Part shown: positions 1-12,515 of the stretch, piece by piece
Numbering within the stretch: position 1 is the stretch's first letter
Layout of the letters: every line of letters starts with the position of its first letter
Assembly: GCA_019914945.1 (NCBI GenBank)
Contig: CM034101.1
Location: 15,635,188 to 15,699,187, forward strand
From: Typha latifolia
Lineage: Eukaryota > Streptophyta > Magnoliopsida > Poales > Typhaceae
Direction of reading: 5' to 3'
DNA: 64,000 nt
The notes under the pieces: generated by a model
Told to the model about the DNA's origin: nothing
The model's input: the letters and a program-made list of their open reading frames with translations, nothing else
The model's database searches: none
Made by a program: the position numbers and the translations under genes

Positions 1-3000
1 TAAATACTGTGACGACGGTTGATGTAGTATGGCAAGATGGAAGAAGAGAAAATCAACTGGATTCAACATCTTTGATTCCTATTCAGAGTCCAAATGATCA
101 TGAATTCTTCCCTGAGCAATATGTGGTGGACAAGACTTCAAATGAAGTGGATGATTCTTCTGAAAGAAAACGTGTGGGGATTGTAAGAAGTGTGAACTCC
201 AAAGAGAGAACTGTATGTGTTCGGTGGCTTAAGCCTATATCAAGGCCAGAGGATCCCAAGGAATTTGATAGCGATGAAGTGGTGAGTGCATACGAACTGG
301 ATGCTCATCCAGATTATGATTATTGTTATGGGGATGTTGTTGTCCGCTTGCCATCAGTTTCAGTTTCTAGTGAAACAGTCAATTGTGAAAGCCCTGTGGA
401 GAAAGAGGATGACCAAGACCCAATGGGCACAAAAGCTGATCCAAGCAGGCAGCAGGCAGATTATGGTGAATTGGAGCAGGCGCCTGAGGTTGAATCCTGT
501 GCAACTTTTAGTAGTTTGTCTTGGGTTGGGAACATAATTGGTTTTCAAGATGGTGATATTGAAGTAATATGGGGTGATGGGAAGATGTCAAAGGTGTGGC
601 TCTTTTGAAGTAAAGACTCATATAATTGTAGCATTCCAATTTTTTTTTTTACATGAACAATCTCTCTGAAAAGTTTATGTAGTGTGCTAGTTGGCATCAC
701 CGTCTGTGTGCCAATTTATTCTGCAATTTTAGTAATTTGAAGATGCATTCCTACCTCTTATTTTAGGTTGGACCTCATGAAGTTTATGTTGTTGGTCGAG
801 AGGACGACGGAGACTCATTTGACGGTGGAAGTGAAGTTAGTGATGATGGTGCTAGTTGGGAAACAGTTGATGAAAATGAAATGGACACACTTAATAATTC
901 TGGAAAGGTTAATGTCTTTTATTGCCATTATTCTGAATTTTACTTGTTTGATTGGCTTTTCATTTGTTCTTGTATCCTTTGTTACAGGAAGGTGATCTTC
1001 AAATGCCGACTGATGAGAATGTTGAAAAGGAAAACAGTGATGTTCTCTTTCCAGATAATGGTAATGCTGGACGAAATGGGCCACTTTCTGTGCCTCTTGC
1101 TGCTCTTGGTTATGTCACCAGATTGGCGACAGGATTGTTTGCTCGGGGAAGAAAACAAATGGATATTTCTGGTTCTGATGGCATGAATGAAAATGAAGCT
1201 AATCCACAGGAAGTCCTCGAGGTTTCAGAAAAAGCTGCAGACGAGGGAACTCGCAATAAAGAATCTGAGGCTTCTGTTGGTAGTGTGTATGTCAATGATG
1301 CGAAAGAGGCATGCGGTAATATGGCAGGAGCAGAAGAAAATGACGTGAAAAAGGATGTAGACAGCTCAGCTTCTATGGAAGAATATGCTGGAAGTACAGG
1401 GGCAGATAGTCGTGATGGTCCTCATAGCTTCAAGCACTTTGATATCGTGCAAAACCCCTTGGATCATCATTTCCTTGGGGATAGTGGGCAGGTGGCCTTT
1501 GCTACTGTTTCTTCTTTTATGTTAGAAATGTTTCTGGTTACTTCACCTTTTCCAGTTTATGAGTGCTGATATTGTATAAATGAAAAGGTCTTTAAATTAA
1601 AACACAGCTAAGGTTTTCATTCATATGAGGATACAGATTATTTTGGTCTTGATTACGATATATGGATATCTTTGATACTCATTAAAGTAAGAAATAAATG
1701 CAGGGTACTTGTGGAAAGAAGTGGGTCAAAAAGGTTCAGCAGGAATGGAACATTCTTGAGAAGAACTTACCAGGTCAGTGATACATGTCTAAAACATCAA
1801 GGCTTGGGTAGAAATAGGTATCAGAAGCTAATCTTTTTAGTGTGATTGCAGATGCCATTTATGTCAGAGTATTTGAGGAACGCATGGATCTAATAAGAGC
1901 AGTAATAATTGGAGCCTGTGGAACACCATACCAAGATGGCCTTTTCTTCTTTGACTTTCACCTGCCACCTGAGTACCCTCAAGTTCCTCCGGTAATTGAA
2001 GCTACATTGTTCTGTTTTTCATGATGTTTCTTGAAGATTAGCTCTCAGCAATTCCTAGCATATGAAAGATGGATTTGTATTTCCAAAATGAGTTCTCTTC
2101 TACTAATAATACCTTTTCACCACCTTGCAGTCAGCCTACTATCATTCTGGTGGTTTGCGAGTAAACCCCAATTTGTATGTTGATGGGAAGGTTTGCTTAA
2201 GCCTTTTAAATACATGGACCGGCAAAGGAAATGAAGTTTGGGACCCATCATCCTCCAGCATCCTTCAAGTTCTTGTTTCACTTCAGGGTCTGGTTCTTAA
2301 CTCTAAGCCATATTTCAATGAAGCAGGATATGAAAAGCAGGTTGGAACTGTTGAAGGCGAGAAGAATTCTTTGCCTTACAATGAGAACACATATCTGCTG
2401 AATCTGAAATCTATACTATATCTGCTGAGAAGGCCCCCCATGGTAAAGCAAATTGCTAGCCCTTCCTGCCTGTGTGTATCTATTGCATGTCTTCTCTCCT
2501 TTCTATTTGTAGCATTAGTTTTTCTTTTTCTACTGCTGCTTTAAATGCTTTTGCATATTTCGATTTCTTAACGCTACGAGGAAAGCTGCTTGATGCAATC
2601 CTATTGAAATAGATGTTGGCTTCAAAATATCATTTTCTTCATCAGAATCTTCATCAATCCTATCAGTGTTATGCAATCCAATACTGGCGGGCATTTCAGT
2701 TTCAAGTGTCTCCTTTAGTATGGTCGTACAATTATGCCGCAGTCCTGCTAGACTTGTAGTGTTCGAACTGTCTTGATTTAATAATCTGACTTTTTCCGTC
2801 TCTTTGTTTGGTTGATGTAGCATTTCGAGGGCTTTGTTAGGGACCACTTCTGCAAGCGTGGTCACTACATTCTCAAAGCTTGCGAGGCCTACATGGGAGG
2901 CTCTTCAATTGGCTCACTGACATCAGATGCCTGCTCCACTGAGAAGAGCAGGGAGCATTCTTGTTCAGTTGGTTTCAAGCTAACGCTGGCTAAAATTTTG

Positions 3001-3090
3001 CCACGGCTAAGCTCCGCACTCAGGGAAGTTGGAGTAAACTGTGATCGATTTGAATACCTACATAACCTCGAAAATATGCAAGAATGTTGA
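1..3090 (+). CDS. UBC23: UBC23-like large E2 ubiquitin-conjugating enzyme (5' part outside the window)
   Basis: This is the C-terminal 675 residues of a very large plant E2 related to Arabidopsis UBC23 and human UBE2O. E2s carry ubiquitin as a thioester on a cysteine and pass it to substrates. The frame is open at the left edge; the GTG at 9 is not a start. Exons read as 1-593, 767-907, 988-1491, 1704-1773, 1852-1991, 2131-2442 and 2821-3090, all joining in frame at GT-AG sites. The first three exons hold SH3-like/tudor-type segments (VDVVWQDG, IEVIWGDG) and an acidic linker. The last four hold the UBC fold: FFFDFHLPPEYPQVPP, then NPNLYVDGKVCLSLLNTW, whose cysteine codon at 2194-2196 is the expected catalytic residue. 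The tail after ILKACEAYMGG is typical of this subfamily. Family and C-terminal model are firm; the partner substrates are unknown. Confidence 0.93.
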
Positions 3091-5689
3091 GCAGCTAAAT
3101 ATTTTTGCACTGGTACGGGTTTTACCAAAGGTGAGGTGAGGTAAGGTGAGGATATTGCTTGCCTGTTATGGTTGTCGTGTGTTGGTGCACTCCAGTGTTC
3201 TTCGTTTATTAAAGCATTTGGCGTGTTCCAACTGTTGTTTTACTTCTTCTTTCTTTTTAATCTTTCAATATAAACTTAAAACAGGGACGAAATTGCCCTG
3301 TATAGTCATCATTTTTTAAGCCGCAAAGCTCTTCAAATTTGGCTTGCAATCTGAAGTACAGTCAAGACGTACCTCCTTGTTTTGTTAGGTACGAGGGAGC
3401 AGAGGCATCATTACTTGCTAATTTCTTGTAACTGTTGGCTTTGACTTCGATGGGAAAAGAATTTCATTGGCAGCAGCCCTTTTCCTTATATTAATTACTT
3501 ATGATCTATGAAGGATGGTGAAAATAAACATGATTTATCGACAGTCTTCCCCACTATAATTATGTCACGCATCTGAGCGTTCTTATTTATCTGTTGAGAT
3601 TTTCTGGCTTATTTTTCCCTTGCCACTCTCCCCTCTTGCATCTTCTGGACTCTCGCAAAACAATCATTCACCAAGTGTCAAGGTTGGTTTTTGAGATGAG
3701 TGTGTATAACCTACTTAAAGCTTTCAACTGTTAGTATTCGCACTATGTACTTTGAACTATGAGATGTGGCATTGGCTTTTCCAAATATCATCTTTGATGT
3801 TTCATTTGAAAATATCCCTAGGCATCATTATATTATCAGTTGGGACTACAATCTATGGATAATCAGTCCGTTATTTTAGCAGTACATCGTTGAAGGGGAA
3901 GACTGCCTAAATTGTGGGCTGAGGAATTGTTGCATTTGCTCACATAGAGAACTATGAGATTGGCCACAAGGAATCCAGTCTTAGTTGGTACAAAACTGGA
4001 GAAATTGTTGACTGCCTTAACGACTTCAAGACAGACACCGAAAATCCTCTGCGGAGACTCGTTGTTAAGAGCTGATTTAGACTGCCATCTGTTACTGTGT
4101 CAATTGCATATGTATACGACTAAAGTGTTAGTGATACTCGGTGTGTAAATATGCTTCGAAATGACTGCTGGTATTATTTTGGACAACCAATCTCGGGCCG
4201 TCATTAGTTGAAAACGTGGGTTATCGACTCCCACTTCCAAAAGCCACTCAACATGCCAAAAAAGTGAGAGGAATAAGGCTGCAAGAAGGATAATGCCAGA
4301 ACACCCTGCGGGCTGCGGCTATATAAATTTTTTCATTTAACTCCCTGCATTATATTGGTGTTGTGGTTTGGACCACTGTTATTTACTATTCGCAAATCAC
4401 GATCGTTTTCGTAAGATGAGCTAACTGTAACGATGTTCTTTTGTTGAAATGGGACAGTCTTAAACTACATAGGCTTCGAAGTGCAACGACTTAATAACAC
4501 AGGGTGTCATATATTGAAGAATTCTCTGACAATTAGAAGGGAAAGAAAAGGATCATGAAACCAAATCTCTATCTCCTTTCTCTCCTGCTGTCCAAATTGG
4601 GCGAAGAATCGCTTAGTGGAAAGTGAACTTTATTGGACATGGCTATGATGGCTATGGAGGTAAAGGATATCGAAAGCAAAGCGGATATCCGCGGTATAAC
4701 CCTTCACAAAACCTGAGCATATGCCAAATGCTTGATAGGTGTATCCCTTTTGCTCACTGCTATAAAGCTTGTGATGCGGCACAATGGATAGAGCAAGCAA
4801 GTCCAAAAGAAGCAGCTACTCGAGATTGTTTGTATATCATTGCCTGGTTAAGCTAACCAGTTTCAGGGCTCCTCTTTCTTGGCAGGAATAGAGATTTGCA
4901 TAATAGAGGCTCTCTAACCCTCTGCCAAAGGAGAGTTGCCCTGCGACTGGCTTCAGTTTAAGAGTTGGAAGCTTCAGATAGTAGCAGCTGCAGTGCTTCG
5001 TGCTAGAGAAGAATAAATCATCGTTGGTTTCGATCATATTTTTTTTTACTTACACTATAAAGTTTCCTTGGTTTCTTGTTTTGTCTTTCGCACTTGCTGC
5101 TCTTTTATTGCTATTGGAAATCTAACCAAAATATAAGCTTTTGTGATGAGTCTTGATTCCTGAAGAAGGACTATAGCCTTTCCTTTCCCAAAAGATTGCT
5201 TTTTAGAGTGAATTATGACATCTAGATTCGAGACAGTTATAAATTAAGTAACTACTGAAAGAAAGATGAGAATGCTTAGACTAGAGGTATTAGCTCATAG
5301 GCTAGAGATTTCATTTAAAGTAGATGATTACAAGCTTGATACACAGAGAGAAAAGTAATAGATAGTTTAAACAAGTCCACGAAACTTGGCGAAAAAACAA
5401 CAGCACAACAGAAATTACATTTCATCAAAGCCTAAATGGCAACATTGACACAGAAGATCTAGCTTTCAGCCATTCTGTCATGATCACTGGATCCGGCTAG
5501 CTAGCCAGGAAGAAGACCTACACAAACACAAAATTGAAAGGATAAAAAGAAAAGAAAAAGGAAATTGAGAGGTGCTTCGCCGCCAGCAAGCCATGGCCAG
5601 ATATAGCGGGAGGTGGTGGTGGCGACAAAGAGGAGGCGGTGGCCTCGGCTACAGGGAGGGAGCGAAGAAGCTAAGAACAATAAAAATAT

Positions 5690-5707
5690 AAATAATAATA
5701 ATAATAA
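5690..5707. repeat. AAT trinucleotide microsatellite
   Basis: A short run of six ATA/AAT units lies in otherwise mixed intergenic DNA. Confidence 0.8.
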
Positions 5708-6391
5708 CATAGGGGTGGGCGAACGATCCTACATCACCGCACCCTCTCCAACATTGGCAAACCCTGCTCTGCTCCCCCTCCACTGCCGCTAGCCTTGTAG
5801 GGGAAGAGGCGACGAGGAGCGAGAGAGGGCGACGTAGAAAATGGTAGTGGGCGGCGCGAGCACGGAGAGGGTGAATGCAATGGCGTCAATGAAGTCGCAG
5901 CTTGCAAAGGAAGGGGAGAAGCTTGAGGGAGGAGGGACGGGGTTGAAGAGGATGAAGTAGTCCAAATAGCGATGAGTTTAAGATAGGAGAAGAGCATGGA
6001 GAGGGGAAGAAAAATATGAAAAGAAGAGGTTATTAAGGACGGGAAAGGGTGCAACATCACCATCGAGGGGAGAAAACCCTCTCTTAATTCCCATGGCCAC
6101 CAGGCAAAGAGGGGAGGGGAGTTTTTGCCCGGCTGGCTACGGAGGAAGACCCCCCTTAGTAGAACAAGCTGCTACGGCCGCCGGTTCCACAAAAATTTAC
6201 TACTTAAAGCAAGACGATGATGTTTGAATTAGAGATGCACAAAGTAACTGTTCACTGCTACGTGCAGTAAACAGTAAACAGGTCGAGTGGAAGTGCAATT
6301 TTATGCTGAAAAAATAATGCCTATATGAGTTAATTCCCAGCACAACGCAAATTCTCACAGTTGGAAATTAGGAAACAAAGATGTAGGAAAA

Positions 6392-6423
6392 TAAGCCTTA
6401 AGCCTTAAGCCTTAAGCCTTAAG
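6392..6423. repeat. Heptanucleotide tandem repeat (TAAGCCT, about 4.6 copies)
   Basis: Four perfect copies of TAAGCCT are followed by a partial copy. The unit differs from the plant telomere repeat TTTAGGG, so this is not an interstitial telomere tract. Confidence 0.85.
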
Positions 6424-6879
6424 AAGAAACTATATAAGTTATTCCCTTTAAGTAAAGGGATATGTCCACAGATTATGGACGTAATAGTAAGTAGGTTGGT
6501 GTCTCCCAAGATAAGGAAGAGGCACCCATTATTATTTAATAAAGCAGCATATTCCAGCAAGCATTTATGCGGAAGTAATTGTTCTCGAAGAACTGAATAA
6601 ATCAATCACCTTACTTTTTCGACCACATTATTATTTTGACAAAATAAATTACTAAATATTAACTCTAATATTTATCAGGAGAATCAAATCCCCTAGGGAG
6701 ACTCAAAATATTGAGTTAGAATAGCAGCTTGCTTTCACATTATTACGTTATATGCAAATCCATGCGAGATCTAGTCGATCTCTTTAAAATTACAGATTTC
6801 TTGGTTAATTCTCTCTAGTAGTTATTATTACTTTCGAAAAAGATATTAATCACCATAATGTTCCAATAACAATCATTTA

Positions 6880-7246
6880 GGCCTGTTTGGATAGTCCAAT
6901 ATTATATAAAATTCATGAGAATTAGATTTTCCTAAAAAAAATTTAAAAAATAGAAAAAGTTTCCTACGTAGATGTTTGAATAATTTTTCCACTTCCATAA
7001 AAAATACATCTTTTCTCAATGCTTTTTCCCTCAGTCTCCCACCACCTCCTCCTCTGCTCACCACCGCCATCTCCTCGGCCCACCACCAGTCCTCCTACTC
7101 CCATTTCTCCTTTTTTTTTTTATCCAAAATTTTCTAAATTATCCAAACACGATAAATTAAATCGACACTAAGAAAAATACATATAGGATCAATTTCTATA
7201 TGCTAAAATTCCTCTCAACAATTTCCCTAACTTATCCAAACAAGCC
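6880..7246. mobile_element. MITE-like element with GGCCTGTTTGGATA terminal inverted repeats
   Basis: The left end reads GGCCTGTTTGGATAGT. The right end reads CTTATCCAAACAAGCC, whose reverse complement GGCTTGTTTGGATAAG matches the left end at 13 of 16 positions. The element is about 367 bp, AT-rich and without a transposase frame. A second internal ATCCAAACA motif near 7141-7149 may be a nested or older end. The flanking bases are T/A-rich, but I cannot fix a target-site duplication, so the superfamily (hAT-like or PIF/Harbinger-like) stays open. Confidence 0.6.
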
Positions 7247-7854
7247 TTTATAAAGAGGACCATAACACCGGGTCTCCTGCAAGTAACCCAGAAGCCAAAA
7301 TCATGACTTCCTTTTTTTTTAAAATGAAAAAAAAGGTCATGGTTTTGTTCTACTGGACTAATTAAAACAAGAATTTTCCACCTTAGGTGGCAGAAGATAA
7401 GTAGAAAACCTACACGGAATCTCCTTTTCTTAAACACGTCGAGCTTCTCCTGGATCAAATTGGACGTGACCCGAGATAAGGGACGAGATGCTACAATACC
7501 TTATCTTCTCCAATCTTTGTGTTGATATCGATTTGATGGGTTTTGAGGGACTGGCATTTGGTAGAGAAGCTCAAGGCCCACCAGTGCAACGATTATTTGG
7601 GTAAAGATGAGAAAAAGAAAGATCGACACTTGTTCCAATTTCCAAGCGACAAAATTAGTCAGAGATAAAGATTGTTCGATTGCCAACCCGAACACGAGAG
7701 TCGGATGCATCAACCATTCAACCCTCTTTCACCCGCTTAAAGCCTTAAACTCTCACGAGATTCCACTCTTTATTTCATATCCTCTTAAGCCTTAAACTCT
7801 CATCGAATCGGGCCGAGCAAAGTCTGGATTGGGCCAGGCATAATCTAGGGTTAG

Positions 7855-8057
7855 TTTTAATTACATCTTTGACCCCTCAGCTATCACACTTTCACCCTAC
7901 TAAACTAATTACATATACCATCACTAAGCCTCCACCGTAAATAGATAAACAAAGTAGTCTCTATGTCAACTTCTCTAAATATTAAATTATAATTTATCTT
8001 CTGTAATTCCTTCAAAATCCACTTCTAATAGTAGAGAGGGGGTGAAAGTAAAGATAT
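7855..8057. mobile_element. Short copy of a fold-back AT-rich element
   Basis: This segment shares its left end (TTAATTACATCTT then CCCCTCA) and its interior (TTCTCTAAATATT, then CTTCTGTAATT, then CACTTC) with the reverse complement of the element at 9511-9976. Its right end carries GAGAGGGGGT followed by AAAGAT, also matching the end of that element. It looks like a shorter, inverted family member about 1.5 kb away. Confidence 0.5.
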
Positions 8058-9510
8058 TTTTATAGGACTTCCATGAGGCATCCGGAGTAGTAATTGAGAA
8101 ATCAAAATGTGGTTATTAACCCTAAGTTTTAACTTTGAAAAAAAAGAAGAAATCGTAAGATGATATAAAATAACAACGAAGCATGCACGACGATGGTTTA
8201 AATTCTAATAAGTGACTAGGATTTGGACCTACCATTGTGAGCACAAGGACAACACACGAACGGCTCTGTGCAGCAATACGTCGACACCTCCTTCGCCATC
8301 AATTATGGAGCAACTACAACAGCCAACTACCTTTTGCCCCTGGCCCACTTCACTGGTAGACAAAAGTGGGGGCCCGTGGTACGGCTACAAGTCTAGGACT
8401 AGGACTACGACTTGAATAAATCTCGTTGGAATTACGGTCTGTGGTTATCGGATTAGCAAGTGATAATTTATATTAATCTCTGGTTCGAAAAAGAAAATTA
8501 AAATGTAGGCAGTATCTCGTATCGATCGTCGTTCTTTCTTTTAGTTTATTATTACGGTACGTTAGTTGATTCGTTGAAGACGACGTGCTCAAGGAATTTT
8601 CTCGTTGTTGAATGCCACCTAATTGAAACATATATGCACTTTTCACACTTTTGCTAGTTATAACGTTTTATTGCAACCAATCCTTTAGAGTTTACATTTT
8701 TCTCTCCTCTTCTATAAGACTTTCGCTCTCGCCTCTGTATGTCCATAGATTTCTCTCTTTATTCTTTTTTTTTTTTTGTTCTCGTTCACTTTACACCATG
8801 CATCTCACCCTAATACCAACTTTACCTCTAATCTATTTTCATACGTGGATGCAAACATTGAATTCGCCCCCATTCTCCTCCGCCATCTTTTACTATCAAA
8901 TCTTATTTTGTTTTATTCTTTCAATTTTAAATGGATTGATAGATCTATACGTATTAAGTTTTCAAGTGATCTTGACGAAGCCTTAAGCGAGAATTTATTC
9001 TTGGCATGGCTAGCTTAGTCGTAGAGTTTTTAGTTTTGGGGACTCTTCCTCTGCCTCCTTCGTTTCTTATAGTACACATGTAGCCTAACGATAGATTGCT
9101 CAGGTTTACAATTTAGTTATGTTTAGCTTTTGGAATCCGAGTTGAAAGTAGAGACAGTGAACCATGTCAAAAATTACAGAGTTGTGCATTGACTAGATTG
9201 GGCCAATCTCGCTCTTGTGAGGGCTAATCTAATGTATTAGATTAAGTTGTCCTTACTTTTGAAATGAAGGCTGGAATCTTATACGATGACTTCCATAGTT
9301 TGGACTGTTTAGCCATGTGCAAAAGATGTAAAGAGACTATTTCTCTAAGACATTGTATGTGGCGAAAAAAATAATCTAACTTAAATCCCATTGCTCCATT
9401 AGTTTAGGAAAGAGAATTTAAACATCCAGGAAAATGAATTTAATAGCGCCTAGAAAAGAAAGTTCAGATGAATGAGTCTGATAAATAACTATGGTAAAAC
9501 TAAAAAGAAA

Positions 9511-9976
9511 GTGTTAATTATAGTTTGACTATTTAATTATCATTTTTTTTTTTAAAATCTCAAGAAAAAAAAATAGACACATGTACCCGTTAAATTATCT
9601 AACTATATTACTAAACCCCTTTAGTTAAAAATTTTATTTAAAAAATATTTTGGACGAATAAAATATCCTTACCTTTTTTTTTTCCTCTCCGGTTTGAAGT
9701 AGATTTTTAAAGAAAATTATAGAAGATCGGTTTAGAAATTCAATATTTAGAGAAATTATGGCTAATAAAAAAAAAAAAGGATATGAGAAAAAAAAAAAAA
9801 AAGTAGAGTAATTTTTATTTATCTATTAAGTTAGTAAAATTTTCAATAAAATATTGATGAAGCGAGCTTAATAATATAGTTAAATGGTTTAAGGGGTATA
9901 TATAACTTCTTTTTTTGTCGTGAGGAGTTGAAAGTGATACATAGAGTTGAGAGGGGGTTAAGATGTAATTAACTCT
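9511..9976. mobile_element. Fold-back (long inverted repeat) MITE-like element
   Basis: The two halves are imperfect inverted copies. The left half begins GTGTTAATTA and contains TAACTATATTACTAA. The reverse complement of the right half begins GAGTTAATTACATC and contains TAACTATATTATTAA in the same order and spacing. The centre is homopolymer-rich. There is no open reading frame, so this is a non-autonomous element able to form a long hairpin. Confidence 0.6.
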
Positions 9977-10143
9977 TTACAAATATTATTTGGCCCATAA
10001 GCCGATGCGCCCCCATTATAAACAAAATATTACAAAAGTACCCGCTTGGTAAATAGTGATCTGCACCCAATTGTCGACCCGCGTACGCAACTCCTATCGT
10101 AAGACCCAGGTCAGTCGTGCTCCCCACCAGTTACAAAGGAACG

Positions 10144-10545
10144 GGTCCCACATGCAAGTTGGCTCCAGTTGGCGATGACCCCATCCATGGCCGCCTCGTT
10201 TCCGGGGTCCACTGCGCTTAACCATCCCCTGCAGACCCGGTGGGTCCCGAACCCTACGCTTGCCGAGATGGCGGTCCCCGCGAACCTACAACGTCTCAAC
10301 GGGCGACACGTTTCCCACGGACGGGCAGCTGGAACCCACCCCCTCCATCCGAGAGTGGGGTGGGGTCTGACGTGGGACCACTACCGCCTCGGGTGCGCCG
10401 CCGTGCCCGCAAGAGGATGAGCGATGCGTCACGCAGCCACGACAGGACTTACGGAAGGGGTGGATGGTGGTGGGGTTGGGGGGGGGGGGGGGACAGTTGG
10501 CAGTAAAATACTTGTGGGAGCCGGGAGCACCACCCACGTGGGGCC
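10144..10545. promoter_or_regulatory. Cluster of four class I TCP-type binding sites upstream of the TCP gene
   Basis: Four perfect matches to the class I TCP consensus GTGGGNCC/GGNCCCAC occur at 10144-10151, 10240-10247, 10372-10379 and 10538-10545. They lie 1.0 to 1.4 kb upstream of a class I TCP start codon in a GC-rich block that also carries a 15-G run (10478-10492). A seven-fixed-base consensus is expected about once per 8 kb on both strands in unbiased DNA, more in GC-rich DNA. The sites are seen; autoregulation is inferred. Confidence 0.5.
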
Positions 10546-11513
10546 GACTTGGGTCCCCTTTTCCCAAGGGGGACCAACTCACTGGAGTTTTGAGTGGCCC
10601 CAAAAGGTAACGTGAGAGGGGTTAAAATTTGAGGGACGGAGATCGCGTGCAGCTCAAGTATGTAGGAATTTTTGCTGCGCTCTCTCCACAGAGTCGAATC
10701 AACCACAACCAGGGACTGAAAAGAGTATGCACACAGCCAGGCCCCAGCCTTTTTAGGTGCCTTTTAGAAAGAGAAATTTGTAGGAGGGTATTTGTGGAAC
10801 GAAAGGGTGCGCGCATTTACGGAAGAGAAGTTCCAAGAAGTTTCGGGGGGCAATTGAAAAAAGGTGAGAAGGAAAGGAAGATCAGGTAGGGAATTGTATA
10901 CACGCACGGACCTCGGCATTGGCTGATTGGCATGAGGAGAGAATAGAGATTGGAAATTCATAAAAAGCCTAGTTAATCCAGGCGTTATAAAGAAAAAGAA
11001 AATCAAATGGTTGTAATATTATATATTTGTCCTGATAAAATTTAAAAGTACATGAACAGGAAAAATAGAGACGCTGATTGGTACTGCTATTATTTCAGAG
11101 CGTAGAAGGAAGTCTTGTTTGCTATTTTAGTGAAAAGAGGACCCTTCTCCAAGGATAGTTGGGCCTTCGCGTGAAATAGATTGATATATCTGTTATCCAG
11201 ATCATATATATATAGGATCCAGTAAATTTACCAAATTAACCCCGTAAAGATTTTAAATCGGTGGACCCAGTTGTAATCTGACGGCCTGCACAAGTGGATC
11301 AGTGGGCACTTGAGGTAATAGGAGTTTAAAGGCCATGAGATAGGCCAAATAGTGAGTAGAATAAGACGAAGGGAGTTGGGTTTCCAGGGTCCAGCTTAAC
11401 AAGCTTCCTTTCGTTGTGTCATGTGTGTGAGCTCTTCGTTATCTTGGGTTACGAGCGAAGGGAAAGAGTAGAGATGTAACCTGGTTCGAAGGAGAAGCAG
11501 AAGACCGCGAGAG

Positions 11514-12515
11514 ATGGATTCGAAGAAGCAAGACAAGGACGAAGAGAACGGGAACCGCGCCGACCTTTGTGACACCGGAAAACCGCCGGCGACGGCGCCG
11601 CAAGGTGCGACGGTCCACCGGCTCATCATGCCCAAACCGGACGTGATGATCCCCAAACCAGAGCTGATACTCCCCAAGCCGGAGCCTATCGATTTGATCG
11701 GCCCATTCCAGATTCTCCGCCGACCGCCCGGTCGAACGAAGGACCGGCACACCAAGGTGGAGGGCCGTGGCCGTCGGATCCGCATGCCGGCCGCGTGCGC
11801 CGCACGAATCTTCCAGCTCACGCGGGAGCTCGGCCACAAATCTGACGGGGAGACCATCCGGTGGCTCCTGGAGCACGCCGAGCCGGCGATCATCGCCGCC
11901 ACAGGTACCGGCACCGTCCCGGCGATCGCCACCAACGTCGGGGGGGCCCTCAAGATCCCGACCCAGGCGGCGATATCCGCCCCGGTGACCTCCACCTCCA
12001 CCACCACCGCCGCCGAGGAGGAGGCGGCGAAGAAGAGGAGAAGAAAGCTGCAGCCTTCAAGGGTTGCGTCGACCGCAGCCACAGGCGTCACGGGCGCAGC
12101 TGGTTACTATACTGTCCATGACCCGCTATTACCGGGAGGGGGTGCGATCTCGATATCGGCGGGGCTGGCTCCAGTTGTGCCGGTTTGGGGAGGCGCCGCT
12201 AGGGTCCTACCGCCGGGGGCGGTGTGGATGATTCCGCCAGCGGGGGGGGTAGCGGGGCCGTCCAGCCAGGCCCAGGTTTGGGCGATACCGCCGGGTGCGC
12301 AGTTTATAAATATCGCGGCGGCGAGGCCGGTGGTCGCGGGAGGCGCCGCCGCAGTCATGGAAGCTCCGGCAGCGGCGGCACCGCCGGGAGGAGGGGCGCC
12401 TCCGGAGCTGCAGTTGATGACCGAATCGGGAAAGCAGCGGCAAGGGCAAGAGGAGGAGGAAGAAGAAGAAGAGGACGATGAGGAAGAAGAGGAGGAGAGC
12501 GGCGCCGAAGACTAA
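11514..12515 (+). CDS. Class I TCP transcription factor, TCP9/TCP19-like
   Basis: A single-exon 333-residue protein. The basic helix-loop-helix TCP domain covers residues 75-139: [20 protein letters not shown] supplies the basic region, followed by two amphipathic helices ([20 protein letters not shown] and [11 protein letters not shown]). The short basic region and the GTGTVPAIA extension mark class I, closest to TCP9/TCP19. Class I TCPs bind GTGGGNCC and promote growth and cell-cycle genes in the nucleus. The N-terminus carries a threefold PKP repeat (residues 39-58). The C-terminus is alanine/glycine/proline-rich and ends in an acidic run of Glu and Asp. The gene is strongly GC-biased. The start at 11514 is the first ATG of the frame. 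Family assignment is certain; the exact orthologue is likely but not proven. Confidence 0.96.
   Translation: MDSKKQDKDEENGNRADLCDTGKPPATAPQGATVHRLIMPKPDVMIPKPELILPKPEPIDLIGPFQILRRPPGRTKDRHTKVEGRGRRIRMPAACAARIFQLTRELGHKSDGETIRWLLEHAEPAIIAATGTGTVPAIATNVGGALKIPTQAAISAPVTSTSTTTAAEEEAAKKRRRKLQPSRVASTAATGVTGAAGYYTVHDPLLPGGGAISISAGLAPVVPVWGGAARVLPPGAVWMIPPAGGVAGPSSQAQVWAIPPGAQFINIAAARPVVAGGAAAVMEAPAAAAPPGGGAPPELQLMTESGKQRQGQEEEEEEEEDDEEEEEESGAED

Larger units (their letters stand above)
3091..11513. other. Long gene-poor intergenic region
   Basis: This 8.4-kb stretch holds the 3' flank of the UBC gene and the distal promoter of the TCP gene. I see no convincing coding gene: open frames are short, overlap one another and match no family I recognise. 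Identifiable contents are an AAT microsatellite (about 5690-5707), a 7-bp tandem repeat (6392-6423), MITE-like elements at 6880-7246, 7855-8057 and 9511-9976, and a GC-rich block at about 10080-10620. The block at 5500-6130 is purine-rich and GC-rich on the plus strand and could be an untranslated or repeat-derived segment. Confidence 0.6.

Noticed and set aside
9..11. GTG near the left edge as start of the UBC protein
   Set aside because: The frame is open through position 3 to the window edge and the family has several hundred more N-terminal residues.
4623..4856. 77-codon open frame after the UBC gene
   Set aside because: It begins with GTG, has no recognisable domain and no splice partners; chance length for this DNA.
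5734..6063. 109-codon minus-strand open frame rich in Leu, Pro and Ser
   Set aside because: Low-complexity translation of a purine-rich strand with no family resemblance.
6392..6423. Interstitial telomere tract
   Set aside because: The unit TAAGCCT is not TTTAGGG or a known plant variant.
11396..12091. 231-residue open frame antisense to the TCP gene
   Set aside because: It arises from the GC-rich third positions of the TCP coding sequence and resembles no family.
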